From SKVL01 sp051747785 (GTDB lineage Bacteria > Patescibacteriota > Minisyncoccia > Phycocordibacterales > CSBR16-193), in the NCBI GenBank assembly GCA_051747785.1, contig JBNJGN010000011.1, positions 1 to 22,804 on the forward strand: 22,804 nucleotides of DNA, in the 5' to 3' direction. Below, in pieces: positions 6,276-14,201 of this stretch. Both the position numbers and the translations under genes were made by a program. Each line of letters starts with the position of its first letter. Within the stretch, counting starts at the first letter, position 1. A model generated the notes under the pieces. It saw only the letters and a list, made by a program, of their open reading frames with translations, had not been told where the DNA came from and searched no databases.

Positions 6276-7550
6276 TCAGTACTCTCTAAGAGTTATCTGA
6301 GCATCTATTTTCTTTATAATATCTGTAACAACAACAACCGTTATCAAGAGCGCTGTTCCCCCGATAGCAAGCGCCTCTATACCTGTTACCGCCCTCATTG
6401 CCAAGGGTAAAACAGCCACAATTCCCAAGAAAAGTGCTCCAACCAAGGTAATACGAGTAACTATGTTACCCACGTATTCGGCAGTCGGCTCCCCCGGCCT
6501 TATACCGGGTATAAAAGCTCCCCCCTTCTGGAGATTTGTTGCTATAGCATTTGGATCAAAGGTTATAGCAACATAAAAGTATGTAAAACCAATAACCAAA
6601 ATAAAGTACAAGGAAGCGTATATCCATCCGTTTTCCAAGAACATGATCATCGATTCCGCGGCAGAAGATACGATCTCATTATCAACATTACGCAAAAACT
6701 CAAACACCATCTGAGGAAAAAGAAGTATAGAAAGAGCAAATATTATAGGAATAACCCCGCCCTGATTAAGTCTTAACGGTAAATAAGTGGAGACACCACT
6801 ACGCATCTTCTCTCCTCTAACTCTTTTGGCATAAGTTACCGGAACAGGGCGCTCGGCTTCGGTAATAAGAACAACACCGAAAATTACCGCTGCCGCTACA
6901 GCCACAAAAGCCACATACAGAGGCAACTGAGAAGCATCAAAATCAAAAATTCTTTCAGCCACCACTCCGGGAAGGTTAGCGACAATACCCGCAAAAATGA
7001 TCAAAGAAACACCGTTGCCTATTCCGTACTGAGATATCAGCTCTCCGATCCACATCAGAAGAATAGATCCCGCGGCTATTACGATAATACTCGTGATCAT
7101 TCCAAAAGTATCAAGTTGGGGCAATACCCCTTCTCTTGTAAGAAGGGTCAGGAATCCGAAAGACTGAATAAGGGCCAACGGTACAGTGAGCATTCTAGAG
7201 TACTGTACAAATTTTCTTTTGCCTGCCTCACCCTCTTCTTGGTATAGAGATTTTAGTTTAGGGGACATGACAGTCATCAGCTGCATAATAATGCTAGCTG
7301 TAATGAAAGGCCCCACACCAAGCATTACAATTGAAAAGTTAGAAAGTCCACCACCAGAAAATATATCAAGCAAACCAAAAAACTGTTGGCTTTCCATAAA
7401 ACGTGCCAACTCCTGAGGATCAACTCCAGGAACTGGGATCGCTCTCAGAATGGTAAATATGACCAGTCCCCCAAAAACAAATGAGATCCTTTGACGAAGA
7501 TTGCTGTCCGAAAATACGAACTTTAGTTTCTCAAAAAATAATTTTAACAT
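6276..7550 (-). CDS. secY: Preprotein translocase subunit SecY
   Basis: SecY is the pore of the Sec protein-export channel in the cytoplasmic membrane. The 424-residue length and about ten hydrophobic segments fit. Recognisable parts are the plug/TM2 region FSGGGLSNFSIVMLGVGPFI, the ITASIIMQL stretch of TM2b, the TEAERPVPVTYAKR loop before TM6 (cytoplasmic loop C4), and the FTYFYVAITFDP segment followed by IPGIRPGEPTAEYV in the C5 loop that contacts SecA and the ribosome. It lies 12 bases after rplO, the usual place in the spc operon. The ATG at 7550 gives the usual short amphipathic N terminus. Confidence 0.98.
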   Translation of the reverse strand: MLKLFFEKLKFVFSDSNLRQRISFVFGGLVIFTILRAIPVPGVDPQELARFMESQQFFGLLDIFSGGGLSNFSIVMLGVGPFITASIIMQLMTVMSPKLKSLYQEEGEAGKRKFVQYSRMLTVPLALIQSFGFLTLLTREGVLPQLDTFGMITSIIVIAAGSILLMWIGELISQYGIGNGVSLIIFAGIVANLPGVVAERIFDFDASQLPLYVAFVAVAAAVIFGVVLITEAERPVPVTYAKRVRGEKMRSGVSTYLPLRLNQGGVIPIIFALSILLFPQMVFEFLRNVDNEIVSSAAESMIMFLENGWIYASLYFILVIGFTYFYVAITFDPNAIATNLQKGGAFIPGIRPGEPTAEYVGNIVTRITLVGALFLGIVAVLPLAMRAVTGIEALAIGGTALLITVVVVTDIIKKIDAQITLREY

Positions 7551-7562
7551 ATAAAATGTTAA

Positions 7563-8006
7563 CTAACTCTTCACGTTACCACCTCTCTTTTCTATCTTTT
7601 CCTTAGCAGATACGGAAAGTTCACAACCAGATACTACGAACTTCTTAGACAGTTCTCCGTGACCTAATATCTTAATTGATTTTTTTGAAGACGGTTTCAC
7701 TTTTTTATCTATCAGCCCCTTCTCAAAAAGGGAATCGGGATGAACATCGTCTCCATCGGAAAAACTGTTTTCTAAATCGGAAACATTAACGATCCAATAC
7801 TTCTTTCTTTCTACAACATCCTGAGAATGCCCTCTTAGCTTAGGCAAAGATTTTATAAAATCTCTAACTTCCGGTCTAATTTTCCTACCAGCCCTAGCTT
7901 TCTGACCTTTGTGACCGCGACCTGACGTCTTACCGCGCTTTCCCCCTCTACCTATCTGTCTGGATTTTATTTTTGATGATGTTGGCTTTAAAGTATTCTT
8001 CTGCAT
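7563..8006 (-). CDS. rplO: 50S ribosomal protein uL15
   Basis: This 147-residue protein has the long basic Gly/Arg-rich N-terminal arm typical of uL15 (GRGGKRGKTSGRGHKGQKAR near residues 19-38). A compact C-terminal domain ends with the KIEKRGGNV motif. The arm threads into 23S rRNA late in assembly. It follows rpsE directly with 5 bases between them; the rpmD (uL30) gene that normally sits between these two is absent. Confidence 0.97.
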   Translation of the reverse strand: MQKNTLKPTSSKIKSRQIGRGGKRGKTSGRGHKGQKARAGRKIRPEVRDFIKSLPKLRGHSQDVVERKKYWIVNVSDLENSFSDGDDVHPDSLFEKGLIDKKVKPSSKKSIKILGHGELSKKFVVSGCELSVSAKEKIEKRGGNVKS

Positions 8007-8011
8007 AATGT

Positions 8012-8626
8012 TTATTTTTTAAGTTTTTCAGAATCAGGATGATGAATACTGGATAGTGCCTGGATTGCGGATTTGGCATTGTTAAACGCATTTTTGCTTC
8101 TGGAAAAGACCTTAGCATTAACATCCGTTACCCCCGCAAGCTCCAGTACTGTCCTTACGGAACTTCCGGCTATTATTCCTTTTCCCGGGGCAGGCTTAAT
8201 AAATATCTCCGATGAAGTAAATTTAGCGCTAACACTATGAGGTATCATCATATTCTCACTCAGAGGAACTTTGATCATTGATCTTTTGGCGTCATTGTAA
8301 GCTTTTTCTATAGCAAGTGCAGTATCAGAAGCTTTTCCCATTCCAACGCCCACAGATCCTTTTTTGTCTCCAATCACCAAAGAAACACTGAAACTGAATC
8401 TCCTTCCTCCGGCTACAACTCTAGTAACCCTGCGGATGCTTATTATTTTCTGTTCAAACTCCTGTCTAGGTTTACGATTATCCCTCCTGTTTTGGTTCTT
8501 TCTTTCTTTAACCGCGCCTTCTTTATTGGGTTGAGACATATTTTTTGAAGCATCGTTATTTCCCGGTGCTTGGGAAACCTTATTACCATCTGAAGTATTA
8601 TTTTTTTGTGCTGTTTGTTGTATCAT
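8012..8626 (-). CDS. rpsE: 30S ribosomal protein uS5 with low-complexity N-terminal extension
   Basis: uS5 lies at the mRNA entry site and contributes to decoding accuracy. The core from about residue 56 has IISIRRVTRVVAGGRRFSF, VGVGMGKA and the C-terminal PAPGKGIIAGSSVRTVLEL and DVNAKVFSRSKN signatures. I place the start at the ATG at 8626 (204 residues) because the longer frame to 8713 would overlap rplR by about 80 bases. The first ~55 residues are Asn-, Gln- and Lys-rich and look disordered; such a tail is absent from most uS5 proteins. The gene starts 7 bases after the rplR stop. Confidence 0.96.
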   Translation of the reverse strand: MIQQTAQKNNTSDGNKVSQAPGNNDASKNMSQPNKEGAVKERKNQNRRDNRKPRQEFEQKIISIRRVTRVVAGGRRFSFSVSLVIGDKKGSVGVGMGKASDTALAIEKAYNDAKRSMIKVPLSENMMIPHSVSAKFTSSEIFIKPAPGKGIIAGSSVRTVLELAGVTDVNAKVFSRSKNAFNNAKSAIQALSSIHHPDSEKLKK

Positions 8627-8633
8627 TTTTCTA

Positions 8634-8984
8634 TTAAAACTGTAAACCTCCTTCACGGGCGCCCTCGGCGACCATTTTGACCCTTCCATGATAAGCAAAT
8701 CCCCCTCTATCAAAAACCGCTTCTTTTATGTCTTTGTCCTTCGCCTCTTTCGCCAATCTCAAACCTGCATCCTTAGCGGCCTCCATCGGGTTTTTGTTAT
8801 CCTTAATGGAAGAAGTTAGTGCTATAGTATGTCCCTTTTGGTCATCAATTAACTGAACCTGCACACCCTTATTTGAACGATGAACAGATATTCTGGGTCT
8901 TTCCGAAGTCCCTTCCAAAGTAGTTCGTATTTTTTTATGCCTTCTTTTTCGGCTTTCTTTTGTATTCTTTTCTTTGATTATCAT
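8634..8984 (-). CDS. rplR: 50S ribosomal protein uL18
   Basis: uL18 binds 5S rRNA in the central protuberance. The 116-residue sequence shows RPRISVHRSNKGVQVQLID (29-47), the AAKDAGLRLAKEAK helix and the C-terminal FDRGGFAYHGRVKMVAEGAR block with GGLQF end, all diagnostic. It lies 9 bases after rplF in standard spc order. Confidence 0.97.
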   Translation of the reverse strand: MIIKEKNTKESRKRRHKKIRTTLEGTSERPRISVHRSNKGVQVQLIDDQKGHTIALTSSIKDNKNPMEAAKDAGLRLAKEAKDKDIKEAVFDRGGFAYHGRVKMVAEGAREGGLQF

Positions 8985-8993
8985 AAATATATA

Positions 8994-9533
8994 TTACGTT
9001 GCCCTTTTACCTTGTTTTCTTCTGACTATTTCGTTTTCATAACGTATTCCTTTTCCTTTATAGGGCTCCGGCTTTTTCTTGTTGCGAACCTGTGCACAGA
9101 AACTACCCACCAACTCTTTATCTATCCCTTTAACAGATACGGTGTTCTTCTCAACCGAAACCTCCAACTCTTCTGGTATTTTTATAACAACAGGATGAGA
9201 AAATCCCACTTTAAGTGTAAGAGAATCATCGGAAACTTCAACAGTATATCCTACCCCTTCCACAATCAGTTTTTTTTCAAAAAGATTACTTACACCTTCT
9301 ATCATATTTGCAACATGAGAAGCATAAGTACCCCATAAAGATCTGGAAAATATATCACCCTCTTTTACATCGAAAGATACCGAATCCTCCTCTAAATTAA
9401 CATCAACCTCTTGACGGAGTTCACGAGAAAGATTTCCGTGCGGGCCTGTTACGCTAAAAACCCTGCTCTGAGGATCAAAATTCGCTTTTACACCTTCGGG
9501 TATCTTTATTATCTGTTTACCTACGCGTGACAT
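8994..9533 (-). CDS. rplF: 50S ribosomal protein uL6
   Basis: uL6 sits near the factor-binding site and sarcin-ricin loop. MSRVGKQIIKIPEGV opens the protein, VTGPHGNLSRE lies near 35-45, and the C-terminal RNKKKPEPYKGKGIRYENE is the conserved rRNA-binding block. The ATG at 9533 (179 residues) matches the family start; the in-frame ATG at 9557 would overlap rpsH and adds non-family residues. The gap to rpsH is 10 bases. Confidence 0.97.
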   Translation of the reverse strand: MSRVGKQIIKIPEGVKANFDPQSRVFSVTGPHGNLSRELRQEVDVNLEEDSVSFDVKEGDIFSRSLWGTYASHVANMIEGVSNLFEKKLIVEGVGYTVEVSDDSLTLKVGFSHPVVIKIPEELEVSVEKNTVSVKGIDKELVGSFCAQVRNKKKPEPYKGKGIRYENEIVRRKQGKRAT

Positions 9534-9543
9534 AATTTCATCT

Positions 9544-9948
9544 TTACCATATATCAAAAAGAATCTCCCCTCCCACTTTTTCTTTTATGGCCTGGTTATG
9601 GGTCAATACACCCTTGGGAGTAGAGAGTATTCTTGTAGAAAGAGGATCCTTTCCGCTTTTAATATCTTCAACACTTGCATAGACCCTACAAGAAGGTTTA
9701 GATATCCGAGAAAATCCTTTCATCACCGGATCCTTACCATTTTCTTCTCTGTACTTTATCTCAACCTCAATATTCTTACCCGCTTTTTTATTGTTCTTAT
9801 TTAAAACAAAAGAACTCACATATCCCTCCGATCGCAAAACTTCCGCTATTGATTCAGTCAACTTATTAGCAGGAAAAGAGACGGTCTCCTTACCTACTAA
9901 CGTATTTGTATATATGCGGTTAAGCATGTCTGCTACTTTGTCATTCAT
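9544..9948 (-). CDS. rpsH: 30S ribosomal protein uS8
   Basis: uS8 binds helix 21 of 16S rRNA early in assembly, and in E. coli it represses the spc operon by binding a mimic in the L5 region of the mRNA. The 134-residue protein starts with the DKVADMLNRIYTN segment typical of the family and ends with the STPKGVLTHNQA loop and VGGEILFDIW. It lies six bases after rpsN. A structured gap sits just upstream of rpsN (10195-10320) and could be an S8-responsive or S14-responsive site; this is inference. Confidence 0.96.
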   Translation of the reverse strand: MNDKVADMLNRIYTNTLVGKETVSFPANKLTESIAEVLRSEGYVSSFVLNKNNKKAGKNIEVEIKYREENGKDPVMKGFSRISKPSCRVYASVEDIKSGKDPLSTRILSTPKGVLTHNQAIKEKVGGEILFDIW

Positions 9949-9954
9949 AATAGT

Positions 9955-10140
9955 CTACCAAGATGATTTCTTTATACCGGGTATCTTACCCTCATTGGCC
10001 ATCTCTCTAAAGCATATCCTGCAAAGATCAAAGTCCCTCATATATCCGCGTTTCCTTCCGCAAACAAAACACCTGCGAAGCTTTCGCGATTTGTACTTTG
10101 GTTCTTTTAATGATTTTGCGATTATTGCTTTTCTAGCCAT
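9955..10140 (-). CDS. rpsN: 30S ribosomal protein uS14, zinc-binding type
   Basis: The 61-residue size and the four cysteines in two CxxC pairs (Cys24/Cys27 and Cys40/Cys43) identify the short zinc-ribbon form of uS14, located in the 30S head. The C-terminal GKIPGIKKSSW is the conserved end of this form. It follows a 180-base gap, the longest inside this part of the operon. The start ATG is preceded by an A/T-rich stretch with no Shine-Dalgarno motif. Confidence 0.96.
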   Translation of the reverse strand: MARKAIIAKSLKEPKYKSRKLRRCFVCGRKRGYMRDFDLCRICFREMANEGKIPGIKKSSW

Positions 10141-10194
10141 AATTAAATTATCTCTTTATTTAAACGCTTTCTTCTCAAACTAAAACTGTCTTGA

Positions 10195-10320
10195 ACGCAA
10201 CATGCCCTAAGTGGCAGATCAGCCACAAAAAGCGTAGGAAGTATCCTAGCAAGAGGCAGCCCTCTTGTCAAACCAAGGCCGCTTTTCGGGAGAATTTCAC
10301 ATCCTCTTTCTCACGGATAC
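10195..10320 (-). ncRNA. Candidate structured intercistronic element between rplE and rpsN
   Basis: Read on the minus strand, the sequence that begins directly after the rplE stop folds into two domains. Domain 1 is closed by GTATCC/GGATAC (10315-10320 with 10241-10246). It contains three hairpins: GAGAA/TTCTC, CCG-AAAAG-CGG, and CAAGAGG/CCTCTTG with loop GCTG. Domain 2 is closed by ACGC/GCGT and contains GTGGC/GCCAC (10211-10226). All closing stems are perfect. A multi-branched fold placed at the head of rpsN-rpsH is what an autoregulatory ribosomal-protein binding site would look like, but I recognise no known motif. No promoter with good -35 and -10 boxes is visible here. Confidence 0.5.
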
Positions 10321-10875
10321 TTAAGAGTTGGTCTGTTCTTCTCTTTTTTTAAAAGGAACGCCTATATGCTCCAAGAAGCTCTCTGACTCTTCTTTTTCTG
10401 AAGATGTGGTGACCATAGTAACAGAAAAACCAAAGATGTTTTTTAGTTCCTCATCCGGAGTTTCCGGAAAGATCGTATGATCGGAAATTCCTATGGTCAT
10501 ATTTCCCATATCATCAATTGAGTCTCTGGAAATTCCTTTAAAGTCTTTTGTTCTAGGTAAAGCAATATGGAAGAGCTTTTCTAGAAAATCATACATTCTC
10601 TTGCCCCTCATCGTCACTCTATAGCCAATTATATCCCCCTCACGGATCTTAAAAGAAGCTATAGACTTAGATGCGCTGCACTTTGCGACCTTCTGTCCAG
10701 TAATAGTACTCAGACGATCTTCAATAAGCTCTAGTTTCTCTTTACTCTGAACAGACCCAATACCAACATTAACCACCACCTTAACAAGTCGCGGAGCCTG
10801 TAGAGGGTTTGAATAACCAAATTTATCTTTTAAGGTTTCAAGTGTTTTATTTTCTTTTTCTTTTACCTGCGTCAT
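10321..10875 (-). CDS. rplE: 50S ribosomal protein uL5
   Basis: uL5 binds 5S rRNA and contacts the P-site tRNA. The 184-residue protein carries PRLVKVVVNVGIGS (28-41), the AKCSASKSIASFKIREGD segment, RTKDFKGIS and the GISDHTIFPE motif, all diagnostic of uL5. The ATG start overlaps the rplX stop by four bases (ATGA arrangement), indicating translational coupling. It is followed by a 180-base foldable gap. Confidence 0.97.
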   Translation of the reverse strand: MTQVKEKENKTLETLKDKFGYSNPLQAPRLVKVVVNVGIGSVQSKEKLELIEDRLSTITGQKVAKCSASKSIASFKIREGDIIGYRVTMRGKRMYDFLEKLFHIALPRTKDFKGISRDSIDDMGNMTIGISDHTIFPETPDEELKNIFGFSVTMVTTSSEKEESESFLEHIGVPFKKREEQTNS

Positions 10876-11177
10876 ATTTCTTTTCCACTTTTTTTACTTA
10901 TGCGAACATATCCTTCTTGCGTTTTCTTCTTTCCTACCCTGGAAGGTTCGCCTGATTCCGGATCCGCAATAGCCACATTGGAAACATCAACAGGATAAGG
11001 AACCTCTAGTATCTGGCCTTCTTCTTTACTGCCTCTGCTTCGTCTATGAACTTTTTTTATGTTCACACCAGAAATTACCACCTTCCGCTCTGAAGGGAGC
11101 GCTTTGCTTACCGTTCCTCTTTTTCCTTTGTCTTTTCCGGTTATTACTACTACCGGATCATCTTTTTTGATCTTCAT
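10872..11177 (-). CDS. rplX: 50S ribosomal protein uL24
   Basis: uL24 is an early 50S assembly initiator. The 101-residue protein begins MKIKKDDPVVVITGKDKGKR, the KOW motif with its conserved GKDKGKRG, followed by VVISGVNIKKVHRR. The ATG at 11177 is preferred to a TTG two codons upstream, because the ATG gives the family N terminus. It lies 74 bases after rplN and overlaps rplE by four bases. Confidence 0.96.
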   Translation of the reverse strand: MKIKKDDPVVVITGKDKGKRGTVSKALPSERKVVISGVNIKKVHRRSRGSKEEGQILEVPYPVDVSNVAIADPESGEPSRVGKKKTQEGYVRISKKSGKEI

Positions 11178-11251
11178 AAACAAGCAATTAATGACCTATA
11201 CAACCTACAATAAAAGTACCCTTAATGCAAATACCACCTCTTCAGACCTCT

Positions 11252-11623
11252 TTATATAACCTCTGGGGCCAGGGAAGCGATCCGTTGATACCCTCTCTCC
11301 GAAAGTTCTCGCGGTATAGGTCCAAATATACGGCCACCCAAAGGATCTTTATTATTCTTATTAATAACAACAACAGCATTCTCATCAAAGCGAACATAAA
11401 ATCCTCCTTTCCTACGAAAAGACGCTCTCTGTCTTACCACAACACCGTAGAGTACATCTTTTTTCTTTACCTGCTTCCTGGGCTCGGCTTTTTGAACCGA
11501 AAAGACTACCACGTCTCCTATTCGAGCATATCTTCTACGTGAACCTCCTAATACCTTAAAAACTCTTCCGACTTTTGCGCCAGTATTATCAGCAATATTC
11601 ACAATGGTCTGAGGCTGTATCAT
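11252..11623 (-). CDS. rplN: 50S ribosomal protein uL14
   Basis: uL14 forms part of the intersubunit bridges and the binding site of the silencing factor RsfS. The 123-residue sequence starts MIQPQTIVNIADNTGAKVGR and ends with the GRIFGPIPRELSERGYQRIASLAPEVI-type C terminus, near full identity to the family pattern. It lies one base after rpsQ. Confidence 0.98.
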   Translation of the reverse strand: MIQPQTIVNIADNTGAKVGRVFKVLGGSRRRYARIGDVVVFSVQKAEPRKQVKKKDVLYGVVVRQRASFRRKGGFYVRFDENAVVVINKNNKDPLGGRIFGPIPRELSERGYQRIASLAPEVI

Positions 11624-11624
11624 A

Positions 11625-11879
11625 TTATTTTCTAACTATTTTGAAATGCTTATCCTTGGAAATAGGGGAAGTTTCTTCAATCTCCACTTGATCGCCTAAG
11701 GAAACAAGGTTGCCTTTATCGTGAACTTTATAGCGCTTTCTGGTTCTTATATACTTTCTATAACGAGGATGCTTAAAATACCGAGAAACAGTTACAACCG
11801 CCGTATCCTTCATAGCGGTTGATACAACCTTTCCGGAAAATCTTTTCGTTTTTATATTTTTCTCTTTTTTATTTTCCAT
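11625..11879 (-). CDS. rpsQ: 30S ribosomal protein uS17
   Basis: uS17 is a primary 16S rRNA-binding protein with an OB fold. The 84-residue sequence has FSGKVVSTAMKDTAVVTVSR (14-33), the YKVHDKG loop and GDQVEIEETSPISKDKHFKI, the conserved C-terminal strand pair. It follows rpmC by six bases in standard S10-operon order. Confidence 0.97.
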   Translation of the reverse strand: MENKKEKNIKTKRFSGKVVSTAMKDTAVVTVSRYFKHPRYRKYIRTRKRYKVHDKGNLVSLGDQVEIEETSPISKDKHFKIVRK

Positions 11880-11885
11880 ATTAAT

Positions 11886-12080
11886 TTATTTTCCACCTAC
11901 TCTGGCTCTCATTTCTGTAAGAATACGAGCGATATCGCGACGTATTTTCCTTTTAAAATAAGCGTCTTTGTTCTTGCTTCCTGCAGTATCAAACCGGGCA
12001 TCACGTAATTCTTTACGTTTTTGATTTAAAAGTTCTATTAACTCCGTGTCTTTCTTTTCTTTTATTTCCGTGGATTTCAT
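11886..12080 (-). CDS. rpmC: 50S ribosomal protein uL29
   Basis: uL29 is a small two-helix protein at the polypeptide exit tunnel. The 64-residue sequence has the ELIELLNQKRKELRDARF helix, and the RRDIARILTEMRAR helix typical of uL29. It lies 59 bases after rplP, and that gap contains a hairpin that sequesters a purine-rich AGGAGGG run. Confidence 0.95.
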   Translation of the reverse strand: MKSTEIKEKKDTELIELLNQKRKELRDARFDTAGSKNKDAYFKRKIRRDIARILTEMRARVGGK

Positions 12081-12094
12081 ATTTTCTTCTGAAT

Positions 12095-12128
12095 ATCAGA
12101 ACGGGATTTTACCTTACCCTCCTCTGAT
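12095..12128 (-). promoter_or_regulatory. Hairpin between rplP and rpmC containing a sequestered AGGAGG run
   Basis: On the minus strand ATCAGA and TCTGAT (12123-12128 with 12095-12100) form a perfect 6-bp stem, with an inner GGG/CCC pairing. The left arm carries GAGGAGGG, the only strong Shine-Dalgarno-like run seen near a gene start here. It lies about 40 bases before the rpmC ATG, too far to act directly. Its role is unknown. Confidence 0.4.
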
Positions 12129-12139
12129 TTGCAAGCTTA

Positions 12140-12559
12140 TTAAAATCTTTTTACGATCTTTGTTTTAACCGGTAATTTTGTCCCTGCTTTTCTTAACACC
12201 TCTGAAGCTAGTGCATCGGATATTCCGTCAACCTCAAACAGAACTCTTCCTGGATCAACTTCTACACAAAATCCTTGCGGATCTCCTTTGCCTTTACCCA
12301 TCTTAACTTCAGCCGGCTTAGTCGTATAAGGACGATCAGGGAATATTCTTATCCACATCTTTCCAGTCTTTTTGGTCGCACGAGCAGTTACCTTTCTAGC
12401 CGCTTCTATTTGATTTGATGTTATTTTGCCGGCGGTCACCGCTTTTAGAGCGTGTGAACCGAAAGCGATCTTAACACCACGGGTTGCCACACTCGCCTTT
12501 TTTAGGTTTCGTCTTTCCGTGTGCCATTTTCTGAATTTTATTTTTTTTGGGAAAAGCAT
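12140..12559 (-). CDS. rplP: 50S ribosomal protein uL16
   Basis: uL16 supports the A-site tRNA and is an essential late 50S assembly protein. The 139-residue protein has MLFPKKIKFRKWH at the start, QIEAARKVTARATKKTGKMW in the middle and MGKGKGD with PGRVLFEVDGIS in the C-terminal half. The usual GKGKG-x-PE reads GKGKGDPQGF. It follows rpsC by 23 bases. Confidence 0.96.
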   Translation of the reverse strand: MLFPKKIKFRKWHTERRNLKKASVATRGVKIAFGSHALKAVTAGKITSNQIEAARKVTARATKKTGKMWIRIFPDRPYTTKPAEVKMGKGKGDPQGFCVEVDPGRVLFEVDGISDALASEVLRKAGTKLPVKTKIVKRF

Positions 12560-12582
12560 AATAACTATTCTTAATGTATACC

Positions 12583-13278
12583 TTACGATTCAGACCTCCT
12601 ACTTGAAAGCTTTGATTTAATCTGACTATCAAATATATCCCCTTTGTATACCCATACCTGAATACCCAGAGTTCCGTAAGGAAGGCGAGCCTCAAATCTA
12701 GCAAAGTCAATATCAGCACGAAGAGTCTGAAGAGGTATCCTTCCTCTTTTGATCTTTTCCTTACGGGCCATATCAGCACCACCTAAACGCCCTGAAACAA
12801 CCACCTTGACCCCCTGAACATCTCTATTGGCCATAACCTTCTCCACGGTCTGCTTTATAACGCGCCTAAAGGGAAGGCGCTTCTCCAGCCCTTCAGCTAT
12901 CATCTGAGTCACAATAGAAGCATTTGATTCCGGCGATTTTATCTCTTGAATATCTAAACGAAGATCTTTATTGCCAAGTAGCCCCCTTTTGTTAAGAAGA
13001 GAAACAAGCTCTTTTTTCAGTCTTGTTGAACCCTCTCCCTTCTTTCCTATAACCATACCTGGCCTTGATGTTTCAATTATAACCTTTATAGCATTCTCTT
13101 CACGTTCAATATCTATATTACCCACAAAAAAACCGCGCATTCTTTTTTCCAGAAAGTTCCTCAAAACCACATCCCCTTTTAAGGATTCAATATAGGAGCT
13201 CTTCGTACCGAACCAACGAGATTTCCAATCTCTGATTACTCCTAATCTTTGTGAATATGGATGAACAACGTGGGTCAT
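12583..13278 (-). CDS. rpsC: 30S ribosomal protein uS3
   Basis: uS3 lines the mRNA entry tunnel and has helicase-related function. The 231-residue protein opens with MTHVVHPYSQRLGVIRDWKS. It contains the KH-domain loop PGMVIGKKGEGSTRLKKEL (about 75-93), LPFRRVIKQTVEKVM, VKVVVSGRLGGADMAR and the final YGTLGIQVWVYKGD. It lies 15 bases after rplV. Confidence 0.97.
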   Translation of the reverse strand: MTHVVHPYSQRLGVIRDWKSRWFGTKSSYIESLKGDVVLRNFLEKRMRGFFVGNIDIEREENAIKVIIETSRPGMVIGKKGEGSTRLKKELVSLLNKRGLLGNKDLRLDIQEIKSPESNASIVTQMIAEGLEKRLPFRRVIKQTVEKVMANRDVQGVKVVVSGRLGGADMARKEKIKRGRIPLQTLRADIDFARFEARLPYGTLGIQVWVYKGDIFDSQIKSKLSSRRSES

Positions 13279-13293
13279 AATAATTACTGATAA

Positions 13294-13743
13294 CTAAGCA
13301 GTTTTTACTTTTTTATTGTTAATTTTTTTCTTGGACTCTTCTTTTTCTTTCTTGTTACCTGCGGAAACATTTTCTTTTTTAACACCTTCATCATTTTGTC
13401 CCTTCGTCTCTTCAGTCTTCTTAGGTGCTAATACTATATTTATATGACTGGTTCTCTTTCTAATAATAAAAGCTCTTCCAAAAGCCCTGGGCATCATGCG
13501 GAAAAGAGTAGGGCCTTCATCCACCCAAATACGCTTAATAAAAAGGTCCGATCCTATCTTTCTATCCTGCGCATTTGCCTCCGCCGACTTTATAAGTTTT
13601 AGCATTGTTGGAGCAACTCTTTTGGAAGCGGAATTAAGCTCGGCTCTCGCATCTTCAACCGACTTTCCGGCGATCTCTCTCGCCAAAAGGCGAACCTTTC
13701 TCGGAGACTGTCTGTATGTTTTTAGTATTGCTTTTGCTTCCAT
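13294..13743 (-). CDS. rplV: 50S ribosomal protein uL22 with lysine-rich C-terminal tail
   Basis: uL22 lines the exit tunnel with a long beta-hairpin. The core (about 1-110) has YRQSPRKVRLLAREIAGKSV, the SAEANAQ segment and the hairpin tip region PRAFGRAFIIRKRTSHINIVL. The last ~38 residues are Lys/Glu/Asn-rich low-complexity sequence, giving 149 residues against about 110 in typical uL22. It starts two bases after rpsS. Confidence 0.96.
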   Translation of the reverse strand: MEAKAILKTYRQSPRKVRLLAREIAGKSVEDARAELNSASKRVAPTMLKLIKSAEANAQDRKIGSDLFIKRIWVDEGPTLFRMMPRAFGRAFIIRKRTSHINIVLAPKKTEETKGQNDEGVKKENVSAGNKKEKEESKKKINNKKVKTA

Positions 13744-13745
13744 AA

Positions 13746-14075
13746 TTATTGATTTGCCTTAGCGGCCTTAGCTGCGGCTATTTCAGCAGCTTTCTGTTTT
13801 TGCTCTAGTTCTTTTTGCATCTTACCACCGTGCTTAATAAACTTACGGGTAGGCGCAAACTCACCTAATCGATGGCCGACCATTTCTTCTGTTATCAGTA
13901 TCTCTATATGATCCTTTCCATTATGAACACCGAAAGTAAAACCTATCATTTCCGGAGATATCTGACTGGCTCTTGCCCACGTCTTTATAACTCCAGTCTC
14001 TTTCGGGGTCTTATCTTTTATTTTTCGCCAAATTCTCTCGTCTACAAACGGGCCTTTTTTAAGTGATCTGGTCAT
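13746..14075 (-). CDS. rpsS: 30S ribosomal protein uS19 with Ala/Lys-rich C-terminal tail
   Basis: uS19 sits in the 30S head with S13. The sequence has MTRSLKKGPFVDERIWRKI, TWARASQISPEMIGFTFGVH and MVGHRLGEFAPTRKF, all family hallmarks. The C-terminal ~20 residues (KQKAAEIAAAKAAKANQ) are an Ala/Lys-rich tail absent in most uS19. It is the first gene after its own promoter at 14202-14230 and thus starts a transcription unit, an unusual break inside the S10 operon. Confidence 0.97.
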   Translation of the reverse strand: MTRSLKKGPFVDERIWRKIKDKTPKETGVIKTWARASQISPEMIGFTFGVHNGKDHIEILITEEMVGHRLGEFAPTRKFIKHGGKMQKELEQKQKAAEIAAAKAAKANQ

Positions 14076-14201
14076 AATTATTTTACTTCTTTATCAAAAT
14101 TTTTCTTATTTTTCTTATTACTACTTTATGATCTTTTCAGTAAAGTATTTTAAATACACACTTACTCACACGACCCTTATCTCAAAGGAACGTGATTAGG
14201 T
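14076..14201 (-). promoter_or_regulatory. rpsS leader with 5'-terminal stem-loop
   Basis: The predicted transcript starts near 14195, directly before a stem-loop CACG-tt-CCTT / AAGG-gt-CGTG (14169-14194) with a six-base loop, one T-T mismatch and one pair that is G-U on the minus strand. The rest of the ~120-base leader is A/T-rich. It carries the 14-base word TTTGATAAAGAAGT (14085-14098) that is also present before rpsL, and no Shine-Dalgarno motif. Confidence 0.5.

Noticed and set aside
8880..9338. 152-codon plus-strand open frame opposite rplR-rplF
   Set aside because: It is a shadow on the complementary strand of two certain ribosomal genes.
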